Of a stretch of 64,000 nucleotides of DNA, positions 50,574 through 59,444 are shown in pieces. The notes under the pieces were generated by a model. It did no database searches, had not been told where the DNA came from, and saw only the letters and a program-made list of their open reading frames with translations. The translations under genes and the position numbers were made by a program. Numbering within the stretch: position 1 is the first letter of the stretch; every line of letters begins with the position of its first letter. The stretch comes from DATGKG01 sp963783145. GTDB taxonomy: Bacteria > Desulfobacterota > Binatia > Binatales > Binataceae. Location: assembly GCA_963783145.1 (NCBI GenBank), contig CAWAMM010000003.1:490673-554672 (forward strand). Direction: 5' to 3'.

Positions 50574-52982
50574 TTATGGAGTTCCATTCGACGACCCAAT
50601 GGCCGGAAGTGGCACGGAGATCCCGCCGTAGAATGCTCGGCGCGGACCATAGCCAGGTTCGAATATCCCGATTCCGGTGCCATTGCGGAGTTCGTTGATA
50701 TTATCGGTGACGTTGATGACCACCACGCGGGTCTTGACTAGACCAACTTGAGGCACCTGCCAGCCTTTTTCGGCCGCCAGATTAATTTGGAAGTTTTCTC
50801 CGAGTTCGTCCGTATTAGCGAAGCCCGAGCGCAGACCGCTTCCATAAGTACCATCCATGCTGAACAGGTAGCTCTTCCAGCGGTAAGTGATTCCTCCAGA
50901 GGAGGTATATTGCTGGGTATGATCGAGGAAAATGTAATGGTTCTTGATGAACGCAACTTCCGCGGGACTGAAGTTGAATTGCCCGCTGGCAAGCTCATTC
51001 CCCTGCGCCACTGAGTAGGTGAAGTTGCCGCGAAAAGTCAGGTTTTCCCAATCGAAAGACGCGCTGGTTTCTGAGCCGTATATCCGTCCATTGGTATAGT
51101 TGAAGGGCTGAAAGATCGGGACGTCGCCGAATTGTCCCAGATCGATCAGATCATGGGAGAGACGAAAGTAGGCGTTCTCCTCAACGGTCAAATGAGGGCC
51201 TATATGGTGCAGCACGCCGGCGTTCCAGTAAGAATCTCGCTCCGGAAATGGTGTCAGTCCGCCCATAGCAACCGGGGCGGTAGTGTTTTTAAAGTCCTCG
51301 AAACTGCGTGGCGAAATCGTTTGGAAATCAGGAGTCTGAAAGTAGCGGGCAAACCCGGCGTGAAGAGCCGTATTTTCGTCGGGCTGGTAGAGTACGTTAA
51401 CCCGCGGGCTTGGCATATTAGTCGTAACGATCCCGCTTACGCCGTCGTAGCGGATGCCCATGGTAACGGTGAGTTGTTCGTTGATGTGCCAGATGTCCTG
51501 TAGGTAAACGCCATAGAGCATATTGATCTCGTTGGCGTCTTCGACGATTCGGAATGGAATGTTGCCGGTCTGCACTCCATTATTACCCGGAAAAGTAAGC
51601 GAGGTGTCGTCTAGCTCGACGCCGTATTCGCCAAGATAGAAACCCGCACCCAAGTCGTGCGAGCCCAGGCCAAATTTACTCAAGTCGAACTCGCGGGACA
51701 CATCGGTCTGGAGAGTATTGTCGAATTCGGTATGGAAGGAGTCCGAGGCGATGCCTTGGTAGATCAAATCACCAATCGGGTCCGCACTAAACTCGATGGT
51801 GCTGTAGGCGCTGGTGTAAGCCACCTGGTAGTTGATCGCGGGGCCTACTACACCAGACAGCGCGAGTATTCCGAAGTAATAATCCTGGTCGAGATGCTCG
51901 TCGATGTCTTGTGAAGAATAGCTGGAAGCAGGGTGCCCTGCGAGCTGGAACATTGGTGGAAGCCCCGGCTCGGAGGGGTACTCGCTCTGGTTGACCGAAA
52001 CCCCGGTAGTCAGGCTCAATTTCGTGAGTGGATTGAGTTCGTATGTGAAGTAGCCGAAACCCTGACCCTGGTTTGTAAGGTTATGGTACGGGGTGGGACC
52101 GGGCGTGGCGGAACTGAAAGCCAGATTGCTATGAAGAAAGGTCCCTGTGTAATAGAAGCTTAGCGGTCCATCACATCCGCCGTACTCGAAGCTCGGCTGC
52201 ACGGTTTCCCGCTGCCCGCCATAGAATTCCGCATTTCCACCGGGATTGGAGCAACCGTCTTTGGTCACCAAATCGAGCACACCCGCGTCCCGGTAGCCGT
52301 AGGTGACCGGCAGTATCCCAGTGAGCAAGCTCACGCGCTTGACGAAGAAGCTGTTGAAGATCTGTCCGAAGCCGCTGAAGCTGTCCATCGGCATCATGAC
52401 CCCGTTGACCCGCCACTGAATATCTTCGTGTTCACCTTCGACATGAATCTGTGCTTCGTCGTCTCGGACTACTCCAGGCGCCTGAAGAAGCACCTCGTCG
52501 ATCGGCGTATTCTCGCCTTGCGGAAGAGCAGCGATGTCGTGCTGGGTCAGCGTGTACTGGCTGTTGCCCGCTTCCGAGACCGCATTGGGTTGAGGATTGA
52601 TTACCGTGGTCACGACCTGGAGGCTCAATATGCTTTCTGTCTCAAGGGCAAGGTCGACATTGGTGGTCCCCGAGGAATTTACCGTGATGATCGAGGTCGC
52701 CGACTTGAAGCCCTTTTTCTTAGCCGCCAGCGCGTAGACTCCGGGCGCTATGCCCTTCAATCTAAAACGGCCCTCGGCATTACTCCTGGTTTTGGCTACG
52801 GTCTTTGCTTGTGCATCTTGAAGCGTCAGCGCCGCGCCCTGAATCGGCCTGCCAAGCGCATTCTTCACGGTTCCTGTCACTTCCTGGGCGGCTACCTTAG
52901 GCGTAGCTGCGCGAGCGGTATTACAAATTCCACCGAACAAACTGAGGCCAAGCCCAACCGCCAGGATAAAGTAGCTTCGCAT
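50574..52982 (-). CDS. TonB-dependent receptor with CarboxypepD_reg domain
   Basis: The 802-residue protein has a signal peptide, an N-terminal CarboxypepD_reg-like sandwich (residues 35-115: VTGTVKNALGRPIQGAALTL), a plug domain with DIAALPQGENTPIDEVLLQAPGV (split motif) and GVLDLVTKDG, and a 22-strand-type barrel to a final aromatic region. It would import or sense a large ligand with TonB energy. GGGAGAAG lies 6 bp before the ATG. It resembles receptors widespread in soil Acidobacteria and relatives. Confidence 0.9.
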   Translation of the reverse strand: MRSYFILAVGLGLSLFGGICNTARAATPKVAAQEVTGTVKNALGRPIQGAALTLQDAQAKTVAKTRSNAEGRFRLKGIAPGVYALAAKKKGFKSATSIITVNSSGTTNVDLALETESILSLQVVTTVINPQPNAVSEAGNSQYTLTQHDIAALPQGENTPIDEVLLQAPGVVRDDEAQIHVEGEHEDIQWRVNGVMMPMDSFSGFGQIFNSFFVKRVSLLTGILPVTYGYRDAGVLDLVTKDGCSNPGGNAEFYGGQRETVQPSFEYGGCDGPLSFYYTGTFLHSNLAFSSATPGPTPYHNLTNQGQGFGYFTYELNPLTKLSLTTGVSVNQSEYPSEPGLPPMFQLAGHPASSYSSQDIDEHLDQDYYFGILALSGVVGPAINYQVAYTSAYSTIEFSADPIGDLIYQGIASDSFHTEFDNTLQTDVSREFDLSKFGLGSHDLGAGFYLGEYGVELDDTSLTFPGNNGVQTGNIPFRIVEDANEINMLYGVYLQDIWHINEQLTVTMGIRYDGVSGIVTTNMPSPRVNVLYQPDENTALHAGFARYFQTPDFQTISPRSFEDFKNTTAPVAMGGLTPFPERDSYWNAGVLHHIGPHLTVEENAYFRLSHDLIDLGQFGDVPIFQPFNYTNGRIYGSETSASFDWENLTFRGNFTYSVAQGNELASGQFNFSPAEVAFIKNHYIFLDHTQQYTSSGGITYRWKSYLFSMDGTYGSGLRSGFANTDELGENFQINLAAEKGWQVPQVGLVKTRVVVINVTDNINELRNGTGIGIFEPGYGPRRAFYGGISVPLPAIGSSNGTP

Positions 52983-53103
52983 AGCGAGCTTCTCCCGTTC
53001 GATCTTTCCGCCGCGCCCCGGACATAGTCGCGATCGGAAGCACGCGTTTCCGATTCAGGAAATCGGCCCGCGCACGAGGTTCAGATTTTGTGAAGTTGGG
53101 AAC

Positions 53104-53427
53104 TTAGACCGATGCGGGAGGTGCCCTGCCGAAGTATTGGCTAGGATAAACCGAAAGCGGGCCACCTGAGACTGCGACAACAACCCAACCCTCCAGCACC
53201 GTCGGCGTGTCGAGCGTGGGCCCGCCAACGAAGGTAGCGGGCGAATGCAAATGCGTCGCACAAATCGCGCATGAGCTATCGCCCAGGCCTGTCGCGTTGC
53301 TGGCGGAGACTTGCTGCCGCGATGATACAGGATGGAAGTGCGCCGCCGCGATGGTTTGCGCGACCAGCAGCGCGATCACTGCAATCGTCGCAAGCTTGCG
53401 CATCTTCTGGGTGTGGCGGAAATTCAT
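53104..53427 (-). CDS. Small exported DUF2946-like protein
   Basis: The 107-residue product has a signal segment (MRKLATIAVIALLVAQTIAAAH), His residues and CAICATHLHSP, as in small periplasmic proteins near copper or nickel genes. The start at 53427 or 53403 is undecided. It lies upstream of the TonB receptor gene and downstream of the metal-efflux pair on the same strand. Confidence 0.6.
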   Translation of the reverse strand: MNFRHTQKMRKLATIAVIALLVAQTIAAAHFHPVSSRQQVSASNATGLGDSSCAICATHLHSPATFVGGPTLDTPTVLEGWVVVAVSGGPLSVYPSQYFGRAPPASV

Positions 53428-53802
53428 GGACCAATGATCCAGCGCCCCAAATTGTCGCATTCCGGAGCCAAGATCAAGCGCTCGTTGCTCATTGCACAAT
53501 TCGCGTTTTGCTGCCGGATCGAGCTTCAGACACATCTAAGGTGCCGGCCCAAGTGGGAGCGAAAGTCGGCACTGGAGTTGGCGAGAAAGTTGGCGCCACG
53601 CGGTTGCCGCTTTCCACGGGGAGTCGCAAGCCTCGCGAAGGTCACCAGCAAGTCGGCAAGCAACTGGAACAGCAGTCTCATCATTCGGAGCGCAACTCTA
53701 ACCGTCTCTCCACCGTTGGCAAGTCTGCACTTTGTTCTACCGTTCTGCCAAAATATCGGCAATTCGCCACACACAGGTCACGGATTGCCTGCTGACGCTA
53801 AA
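53428..53802. other. 375-bp stretch without a supported gene
   Basis: Only short frames without signals are present between the DUF2946-like gene and dmeF. Confidence 0.5.
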
Positions 53803-54771
53803 TCAAATCTTATCGACTTCAACGGTCACATGAGACAGCGACGTGAAGCGAGCGAGGAGCTTTCGGTAGAAATCCGGCGTGCGCGTATGGGAGGTCGTGA
53901 CGGAAACAATGGCCCCCAAATGACCAGGTCCGAGCCGCCACAGGTGGAGGTCTACTAGCCGGTCGCCCTCTGCTTCGATAACTTGGCGGATGCCCAGCAT
54001 CACATCCCGGTCCGGGGTCATATCGAGTAGAATAGCGCCGGTATCGCGAACAAGTCCGTATGACCAGCTAGCTATCACGCAGGCACCAACGATACCGGCC
54101 AACGGGTCCATCCAGAGCCAAACGAACAGGCGGGCAGACGTCAGGCCTACAATGACGAGGAGTGATACCGCGGCATCCGCAACAACATGGATGATAGCCG
54201 CGCGAAGGTTGTTGTCCCGGTTTGTCATGCCATGATCACCGGCATGGGTAGTTCCCTCGTTCTGCTCGTGCAAGTGCTGGCGCCCCGGACCTTGCTCAGA
54301 GTGAGGATGTCCCCCACTCAACAACCAGACACTTGCGACATTCACCGCCAAGCCGAGGCACGCGATGGGGATAGCCTCCGCAAAGTAAATCGGCACCGGA
54401 GAGAAAATGCGGCTGACTGCTTCGTAGCCGATGAGCACGGCGATCATTGCCAGCACAATCGCGCTCACGAACCCCGCGAGATCCCCGAGTTTTCCGGTTC
54501 CGAAGGTGAACCGGCTATCGGTGACATGCCTGCGAGAGTAGCTATAGGCCAAAGCGGCTAGTAGCAAAGCGCCGGCGTGCGTACTCATATGCATTCCATC
54601 TGCCACCAGAGCGATGGAGCCGAACATGATTCCCCCGACAATCTCGACCAGCATCATGCAGCTACACAGCGCGATGACCGCCCAACTCTTGCGCTCGTTG
54701 CTCTCGTGACCTTCGCCAAGAAAAATGTGGCTATGCGCAGCCTGGAAAGCGGGGAGTGCCGTTTCAGTCAT
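53803..54771 (-). CDS. dmeF: Cation diffusion facilitator (DmeF-type metal efflux)
   Basis: The 322-residue CDF transporter has six membrane helices, SIALVADGMHMSTHAGALL with the HxxxD-type metal site in helix II, the His-rich loop (HPHSEQGPGRQHLHE, HAGDHG) between helices IV and V, VVADAAVSLLVIVG in helix V, and a C-terminal cytoplasmic domain with HLWRLGPGHLG. It should export Co, Ni or similar divalent ions using proton antiport. It lies 6 bp after the DmeR-like repressor gene, as in dmeRF operons. Confidence 0.92.
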   Translation of the reverse strand: MTETALPAFQAAHSHIFLGEGHESNERKSWAVIALCSCMMLVEIVGGIMFGSIALVADGMHMSTHAGALLLAALAYSYSRRHVTDSRFTFGTGKLGDLAGFVSAIVLAMIAVLIGYEAVSRIFSPVPIYFAEAIPIACLGLAVNVASVWLLSGGHPHSEQGPGRQHLHEQNEGTTHAGDHGMTNRDNNLRAAIIHVVADAAVSLLVIVGLTSARLFVWLWMDPLAGIVGACVIASWSYGLVRDTGAILLDMTPDRDVMLGIRQVIEAEGDRLVDLHLWRLGPGHLGAIVSVTTSHTRTPDFYRKLLARFTSLSHVTVEVDKI

Positions 54772-54777
54772 TGGACC

Positions 54778-55056
54778 TCATTTCAGGTAAGTGCGAATGA
54801 CATCAAGCAGTTGCCCGGCAGCCTCACCGTTCAGCGCATCCGGATGTTTTCGGTCATCGACAAGATGGGTGCGAACGTGATCTTCGATAACTTCAGCCAT
54901 TAGCCCGGCCATCGCGCCGCGAGCCCCCGCAATGAGGTGCATTACTGGCTCGCATCCGGCTTCGTTCTCCAAAGCCCGTTCGATGGCCTCGACTTGTCCT
55001 CGGAGACGGCGCACACGGGCCAGAAGTTTTTGTTTTTCACGAACTGTATGTGACAC
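54778..55056 (-). CDS. dmeR: RcnR/CsoR-family metal-sensing repressor (DmeR-like)
   Basis: The 92-residue protein is a four-helix CsoR/RcnR repressor. The metal ligands known from Ni/Co-sensing RcnR are all in place at the same positions: His3, Cys35, His60 and His64. GQVEAIERALE belongs to helix 1-2. It probably releases operator DNA on binding Co or Ni, derepressing itself and dmeF downstream. A perfect inverted repeat lies 10 bp before the start. Confidence 0.93.
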   Translation of the reverse strand: MSHTVREKQKLLARVRRLRGQVEAIERALENEAGCEPVMHLIAGARGAMAGLMAEVIEDHVRTHLVDDRKHPDALNGEAAGQLLDVIRTYLK

Positions 55057-55066
55057 ATCTTCATGA

Positions 55067-55086
55067 TAGGATAGGTGGCTATCCTA
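55067..55086. promoter_or_regulatory. Operator-like inverted repeat before dmeR
   Basis: TAGGATAG-GTGG-CTATCCTA has perfect 8-bp arms and lies 10 bp before the dmeR ATG. This is the expected place and symmetry for the repressor binding site; the spacer is G-rich, as in RcnR-type operators. Confidence 0.6.
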
Positions 55087-55540
55087 GACAAGAATGAGTT
55101 ATCGGTGTGCCTACCAAAAATTCTATCGGGCGCGTAATTTGAGCGGGAGTGAGCCTTGCTGGCGAAATGGCGGAGAAGTGAAACGGGTTTTGTTCATCTC
55201 AATTTCATCTGGTCAACTCTGATCGAGATCCAAGATCCGATCAATACAGAAAACATGAAATGACGTGCCGGGCTGGCGCGCATCGAACCATTCACAAAGA
55301 GTCTCTTGCGTGCGAATCAGGCGGCGAGTCGTTCGTAGCGATGATGCAGGCCGCCGATTTGGGGATGGCGTGCTCTTCTCTCGGAAGAGCTCAGCACATT
55401 GACAAACCGGCCGAATATCGCGGTGCCTCAAGATGAGTCCGCCTTCAAATCCGCCGATGGCGCGACGAATCTCTTCGGTGCTGTGCCGCAATTCTGCGAA
55501 CAAATCCGCACCAATGGGGACCAGAGACGCTCGCGAATCG
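55087..55540. other. 455-bp gap with a possible minus-strand frame
   Basis: A minus-strand frame ending at 55213 is open through 55540 and reads like protein (IGADLFAELRHSTEEIRRA, CEWFDARQPGTSFHVF), but has no clear start after the VOC gene ends. It could be a small gene beginning at a TTG near 55478 or a relic. Confidence 0.35.
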
Positions 55541-55933
55541 CTATTTGGGCATAGTTTCGGCGCTGTAGTCTCTTGTGAGCAGTTCCAACAGATGCCCATT
55601 GTGATCGCGGAAGTAAACGTCGCGGCCACCATTCCGGTTGTTGATTTTCATGTCGTCAGGGGTGAAAGGCCGGCTGCCATACACCAGTCCTTCCGCCTTC
55701 ACGCGACCGAAAATATCGTCGAATTCGGCTTCCCCGACCTTAAAGGCATAGTGGTGCGGTTGGAACGACTCGCGGTTGTCGAAGTCGAGGCTGAGCGATT
55801 GACTCGGGATGCGAATCGGAGCGAAATGTCCCGTCGGCCCCTCGCACTTAAATCCCAAAATCCTTTCATAGAAGCGTGCGGATTTTTCCTTGTCCTTCGC
55901 CGGCACGATGGTGTGATTCAATTCGATTTTCAC
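55541..55933 (-). CDS. VOC/glyoxalase-fold protein
   Basis: The 130-residue protein has the vicinal-oxygen-chelate fold: NHTIVPAKDKEKSARFYERILGF, HHYAFKVGEAEFDDIFGRV and VYFRDHNGHLLELLT with metal-binding residues. Such proteins include dioxygenases, resistance proteins and isomerases; the substrate is unknown. A GTG at 55933 is chosen; its GGAG lies inside the terminal repeat of the IS that begins at 55937, so the IS now supplies part of the translation signal. Confidence 0.82.
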   Translation of the reverse strand: MKIELNHTIVPAKDKEKSARFYERILGFKCEGPTGHFAPIRIPSQSLSLDFDNRESFQPHHYAFKVGEAEFDDIFGRVKAEGLVYGSRPFTPDDMKINNRNGGRDVYFRDHNGHLLELLTRDYSAETMPK

Positions 55934-55936
55934 GAC

Positions 55937-57152
55937 TGTGCTCCGCAAAAATTATTGGCGCGCCGTGAAACGCGCCACATTGCGATCAATTTGAAGAGCG
56001 GCGACCAAAAACATAAGACATCGGTCGATGATGAAAACCTGCATGCTCTGGCTGAGCGTCTTGGCCGATTTGTTTCGCTTCATGGTTCTTAGTTTACGAT
56101 CCGAAAGCTCGCTCGCGGCGGAGAATCTGTTCCTGCGCAAGCAGCTCGCGTTCTGTAAGGAACGCAAAATCGAACCCCGCCGAACCTCGCATCCGGCACA
56201 GGTGACGCTCATATTGCTCAGCCGCTGGTTCAATTGGCGCAGCGCATTGACGGTGGTGACGCCCAGAACGTTCATCGGCTGGCAGCGCAAACGCTATCAG
56301 CTCTTCTGGCGGGAGAAGTGCCTAGCTGGCCGGCCACGGATTCCGCCCGACCTCCAACGTCTGATCCGTAAGATGGCGCGCGAGAATCCGTCTTGGGGAC
56401 AGGAACGAATTGCCAACGAGTTGCTGGTGAAACTCGGCCTGCGCGTGTCGCCGCGCACCATCCGGAAATATTTGCCAAAATTCCCGATCGCGCCGGCCGG
56501 CAACCCTCGCCGTGATCAGCGTTGGTCGACCTTTCTCAAGAACCACGCGGCGGCCATCATCGCCTGCGATTTCTTCGTCGTGGCGAGTGCCACCTTTCGA
56601 CTCTTCTGTGTGCTGGTGGTTATGGAACATGCCTCACGCCGAATCATTCACCTCAACGTCACTTCCCATCCGACTGCGGCCTGGACCCTCCAGCAGCTGC
56701 GTGAGGCGATTCCCTCAGATCACACGTACCGGTATATCCTGCATGACCACGACGCGATCTTCTCCTCCCGACTCGATGCTTCGGTGGCGCACATGGGGCT
56801 TGAAGTCATCAAAACACCGGTGCGCAGCCCGCAGGCAAATTCGCTCTGCGAACGGCTGATCGGGACGATCCGGCGTGAGTGCCTGGATTGGATGATCCCG
56901 GTATCCGAAAGGCATCTTCGAAAAACTCTGCGGTCTTGGCTAGCGCATTACAATCGCGGCCGACCACACTCTTCGTTGGGGCCCGGCCTTCCTGATCAGA
57001 TTATGAATCTCCCCGTGCCGCTCCAACGCCAGAGGCATCGTTTCGACCGCGCAAGTCGTGTCGTGGCGCATCCCGTATTGAACGGACTTCACCACGAGTA
57101 CACCCTCGTGGCCGATGCCGCGTGACCATCGTTGAATCTTTGCGGACCACAC
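55937..57152 (+). mobile_element. Insertion sequence with imperfect terminal repeats
   Basis: The left end reads TGTGCTCCGCAAAAATTATT and the right end, reversed, reads TGTGGTCCGCAAAGATT, giving imperfect inverted repeats of about 20 bp around one transposase gene. Target duplications are not evident. A shortened second copy in reverse orientation lies at 57735-58000, and a 69-bp tip at 39807-39875. Confidence 0.75.
56028..57125 (+). CDS. rve-type DDE transposase (IS3/IS481-like)
   Basis: The 365-residue protein starts with a helical region (AAENLFLRKQLAFCKERK) and a HTH-like segment, then an integrase core: ACDFFVV (first Asp), ILHDHDAIFSS (second Asp) and SPQANSLCERLIGTIRRECLDW (Glu). All in one frame, unlike two-frame IS3 elements. 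It appears intact and lies between imperfect inverted repeats. Its 3-prime part is duplicated as a degenerate inverted copy downstream. Confidence 0.85.
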   Translation: MMKTCMLWLSVLADLFRFMVLSLRSESSLAAENLFLRKQLAFCKERKIEPRRTSHPAQVTLILLSRWFNWRSALTVVTPRTFIGWQRKRYQLFWREKCLAGRPRIPPDLQRLIRKMARENPSWGQERIANELLVKLGLRVSPRTIRKYLPKFPIAPAGNPRRDQRWSTFLKNHAAAIIACDFFVVASATFRLFCVLVVMEHASRRIIHLNVTSHPTAAWTLQQLREAIPSDHTYRYILHDHDAIFSSRLDASVAHMGLEVIKTPVRSPQANSLCERLIGTIRRECLDWMIPVSERHLRKTLRSWLAHYNRGRPHSSLGPGLPDQIMNLPVPLQRQRHRFDRASRVVAHPVLNGLHHEYTLVADAA

Positions 57153-57170
57153 CAACCACAAGAGGGCAAT

Positions 57171-57728
57171 ATGGGCTCAAAAATTCCTAGTCAAATGAAA
57201 ATCCGGGCCGAATCGCTGAGCCGGCGAGATTTCGCCGCAAGAACAATCGTCGCAATCGGCGTCTTGATTCTGAGCGTTGTAGGTACGTCATCGCTAGCGC
57301 TTGCCGACGGCGCGGCTGCCCTGATGAACCAGGTGAATGCTGCCTTGCGCAGCAACGATCGGCTGAACGGCGCCAAAGCTTACACGGCGGCGGAGGGCGT
57401 GGTTGTGCTTTACGGCACAGTCTTCGACGACAAGGATCGCGCGCTGGCCGAACAGACCGCCAACGCAGTACCCGGCGTCAATTCAGTCATCGACAATCTG
57501 CGAACCAAAACCGGTAAATGGTTCCAGGAAGAGGAGCAAATCGATCTCCAGCTCCAGATGAACGGCTTCGACGACGTTCAGACGAAAGTGATCGGACCCT
57601 ACATTTATCTCTCGGGCCAGGTCACCAGCCAGGCTGACAAGCAGCGCGCAGCGGGCGTGGTGGGGTCGGTTTCGCCGAACAAGCAAATCTACAACATGAT
57701 TTGGGTACGACCCGGCTCGATGTTTTAG
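57171..57728 (+). CDS. Exported BON-domain protein between two IS ends
   Basis: The 185-residue protein has a signal/anchor (RRDFAARTIVAIGVLILSVV) and a BON domain of about 70 residues: LNGAKAYTAAEGVVVLYGTVFDD, ALAEQTANAVPGVNSVIDNL, then a second BON-like unit with VIGPYIYLSGQVTS. BON domains bind lipids in the periplasm (OsmY type). The gene starts 18 bp after the right end of the IS and stops 6 bp before the inverted relic, so it is boxed in by two facing ends. Confidence 0.8.
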   Translation: MGSKIPSQMKIRAESLSRRDFAARTIVAIGVLILSVVGTSSLALADGAAALMNQVNAALRSNDRLNGAKAYTAAEGVVVLYGTVFDDKDRALAEQTANAVPGVNSVIDNLRTKTGKWFQEEEQIDLQLQMNGFDDVQTKVIGPYIYLSGQVTSQADKQRAAGVVGSVSPNKQIYNMIWVRPGSMF

Positions 57729-57734
57729 GTACTC

Positions 57735-58000
57735 TGTGGTCTGCAAAAATCCAACGACGGTCACGCAGCATCGGCCAAGAGGTTTTACTCACGGTGAAGT
57801 CCGTTCAATACGAGGTGCGCGACCACTCGAATTGCTCAGTCGAAACGATGCCTCCGGCGTTGGAGCGGCACGGGGAGATTCACGATCTGATCGGAAAGGC
57901 CGGGCCCTAACGAAGAGTGTGGTCGGCCGCGATTGTAGTGCGCTAGCCAAGCACACAGAGTTTTTCACAGATGCTGCTCGGATAAGGGAATGATCCAGTC
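57735..58000 (-). mobile_element. Inverted relic of the same IS (3-prime end of transposase)
   Basis: Reversed, this segment follows the last 90 codons of the transposase at 56028-57125 (CTTGGCTAGCGCACTACAAT, CCGTGCCGCTCCAACGCC) with many substitutions and internal stops, and ends in a degenerate terminal repeat (TGTGGTCTGCAAAAATCC). It is clearly older or faster-decaying than the intact copy. Confidence 0.85.
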
Positions 58001-58322
58001 CTGTGCCTGGCGAAATACTACTCAGGCAGCCACCGGGGTCTGAAAGAGGCCGTTGCAGTGCTGTTGCCAGAGGGGTATCAGGCAAGCTTTGCGATAAACG
58101 GCTGGAGCGGTTGCGGCGCAGGATCGAGAATGACTCCGCGTCGAAGAACTACACCGATCTGACGCTCAGTCCAGTATAAACTTTCCAAGAACTCCGTTGA
58201 GAAGGAAATTTTGATGGACCTCGGAAAACCCCAGGGGTGAAGCAGAACCAATTCTTTTACAAGTTACTTGGTCGCTTGGTCGCTTGTGAAGGCGAAGTTT
58301 CGCGATAAAATGAGAAAGAGAG
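58001..58322. other. 322-bp gap without a supported gene
   Basis: Nothing recognisable lies between the IS relic and the next gene. Confidence 0.5.
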
Positions 58323-58769
58323 ATGGATGCGGCATACGTCTCGGCATTCGCAGCGCTCGGCGGATCGGTCGTTGGGGGACTGATATCGGGTGTCGCCATG
58401 TGGCGGGCACAGCGGTACCAGACTCAAGCCGGACAGCGCGCGCATCAGATTGCCTATCGCGAAGAACTCTTCCGAGACTTCATAGTCGCGGCGTCCAAAG
58501 CCTACGGTCGCGCATTGATGAGCAACGAGCCGGACCTTCAAGACATCATCGGTGTGTTCAGCTTGATCAATAGGATGCAGGTTTTGTGCTTGCCTGCGAC
58601 GACCGCCTGCGCCCAACGTGTCACGGACATGACGATCGAAACCTATTTCCAGCCGAACAAGACGTTCGACGACATACGCGCGATGATAAAGCAACGTACC
58701 ATGGTCAATCCCTTAAATGATTTCGCCGAGGCAGCGCGCGAGGAGCTCCAAACGTTAACCTCGAGATGA
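58323..58769 (+). CDS. Hypothetical membrane-anchored protein
   Basis: The 148-residue product has one N-terminal membrane helix (FAALGGSVVGGLISGVAMW) followed by a long helical cytoplasmic domain with ELFRDFIVAASKAYGRAL. This layout is common in uncharacterised bacterial proteins. GAAAGAGAG precedes the ATG by a few bases. Confidence 0.75.
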   Translation: MDAAYVSAFAALGGSVVGGLISGVAMWRAQRYQTQAGQRAHQIAYREELFRDFIVAASKAYGRALMSNEPDLQDIIGVFSLINRMQVLCLPATTACAQRVTDMTIETYFQPNKTFDDIRAMIKQRTMVNPLNDFAEAAREELQTLTSR

Positions 58770-59080
58770 GGCGGGGTCTGTCGGTCGACGTTCTCCTGGG
58801 TTGAAGAGTGTCCGCTTAACGCCCCTCAGAATGGCATTTTGATTGGGCAGATCACCTCGAAGCCTTTTTAATTCGAACGCGCAAGCCGGACGTCACGGGC
58901 CGGGGTTGGGCAATCCAACCTCGATTTGTTGCGCTTCGCTTGGCATGCTAATGCGCCCTAGTTTGAGAACTGAGCCCGCCAATAAGGATCTCGATGGGCA
59001 GGGAATTGGACTCGGATGAGGGTGCTAAAATTGCGGGTCTGAGGTCGAGGGATCCTTGACCGTCAAGCGAAGACATAGTT
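58770..59080. other. 311-bp gap without a supported gene
   Basis: Convergent gene ends flank this stretch. No gene or clear terminator hairpin with T-run is seen. Confidence 0.5.
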
Positions 59081-59323
59081 CTATTTTGACTCCTCGACGA
59101 AGAGGGTCACCCGGTCCATACCTTCTGAGGGAACCCGGCCACCAAGAAAGTACTCAACCGCCACGACAGTGTAGGAATCCCATTGCCCTGGCTCCTTGAG
59201 CGGAAGGAAAATGCGCTCACCTATTCGCGGCATAAATCTAATCGTGGCCAAGGGCGCTTTTCCTACTTGCGTCTTTTTTGATACGTCGAATAGTTCCAGA
59301 TAGGTCTCGTTGTCAGTTGCCAT
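59081..59323 (-). CDS. Small hypothetical protein
   Basis: The 80-residue product reads as a small beta-rich domain (YLELFDVSKKTQVGKAPLATI, IGERIFLPL, WDSYTVVAVEYFLGG). No family is recognised. GGGAGG lies 6 bp before the ATG, a strong start signal, so it is likely a real gene. Confidence 0.7.
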   Translation of the reverse strand: MATDNETYLELFDVSKKTQVGKAPLATIRFMPRIGERIFLPLKEPGQWDSYTVVAVEYFLGGRVPSEGMDRVTLFVEESK

Positions 59324-59444
59324 TGGCGTCCTCCCAAACTCATTTTCAACAATCGACGATAGCGAAATGGGTGAACGGGCACTAGGCCAGCTTTACCAGA
59401 CATGGCCCGCGGAAAGGCGTAATCTCGCAAGGAGTCTGCCATCT

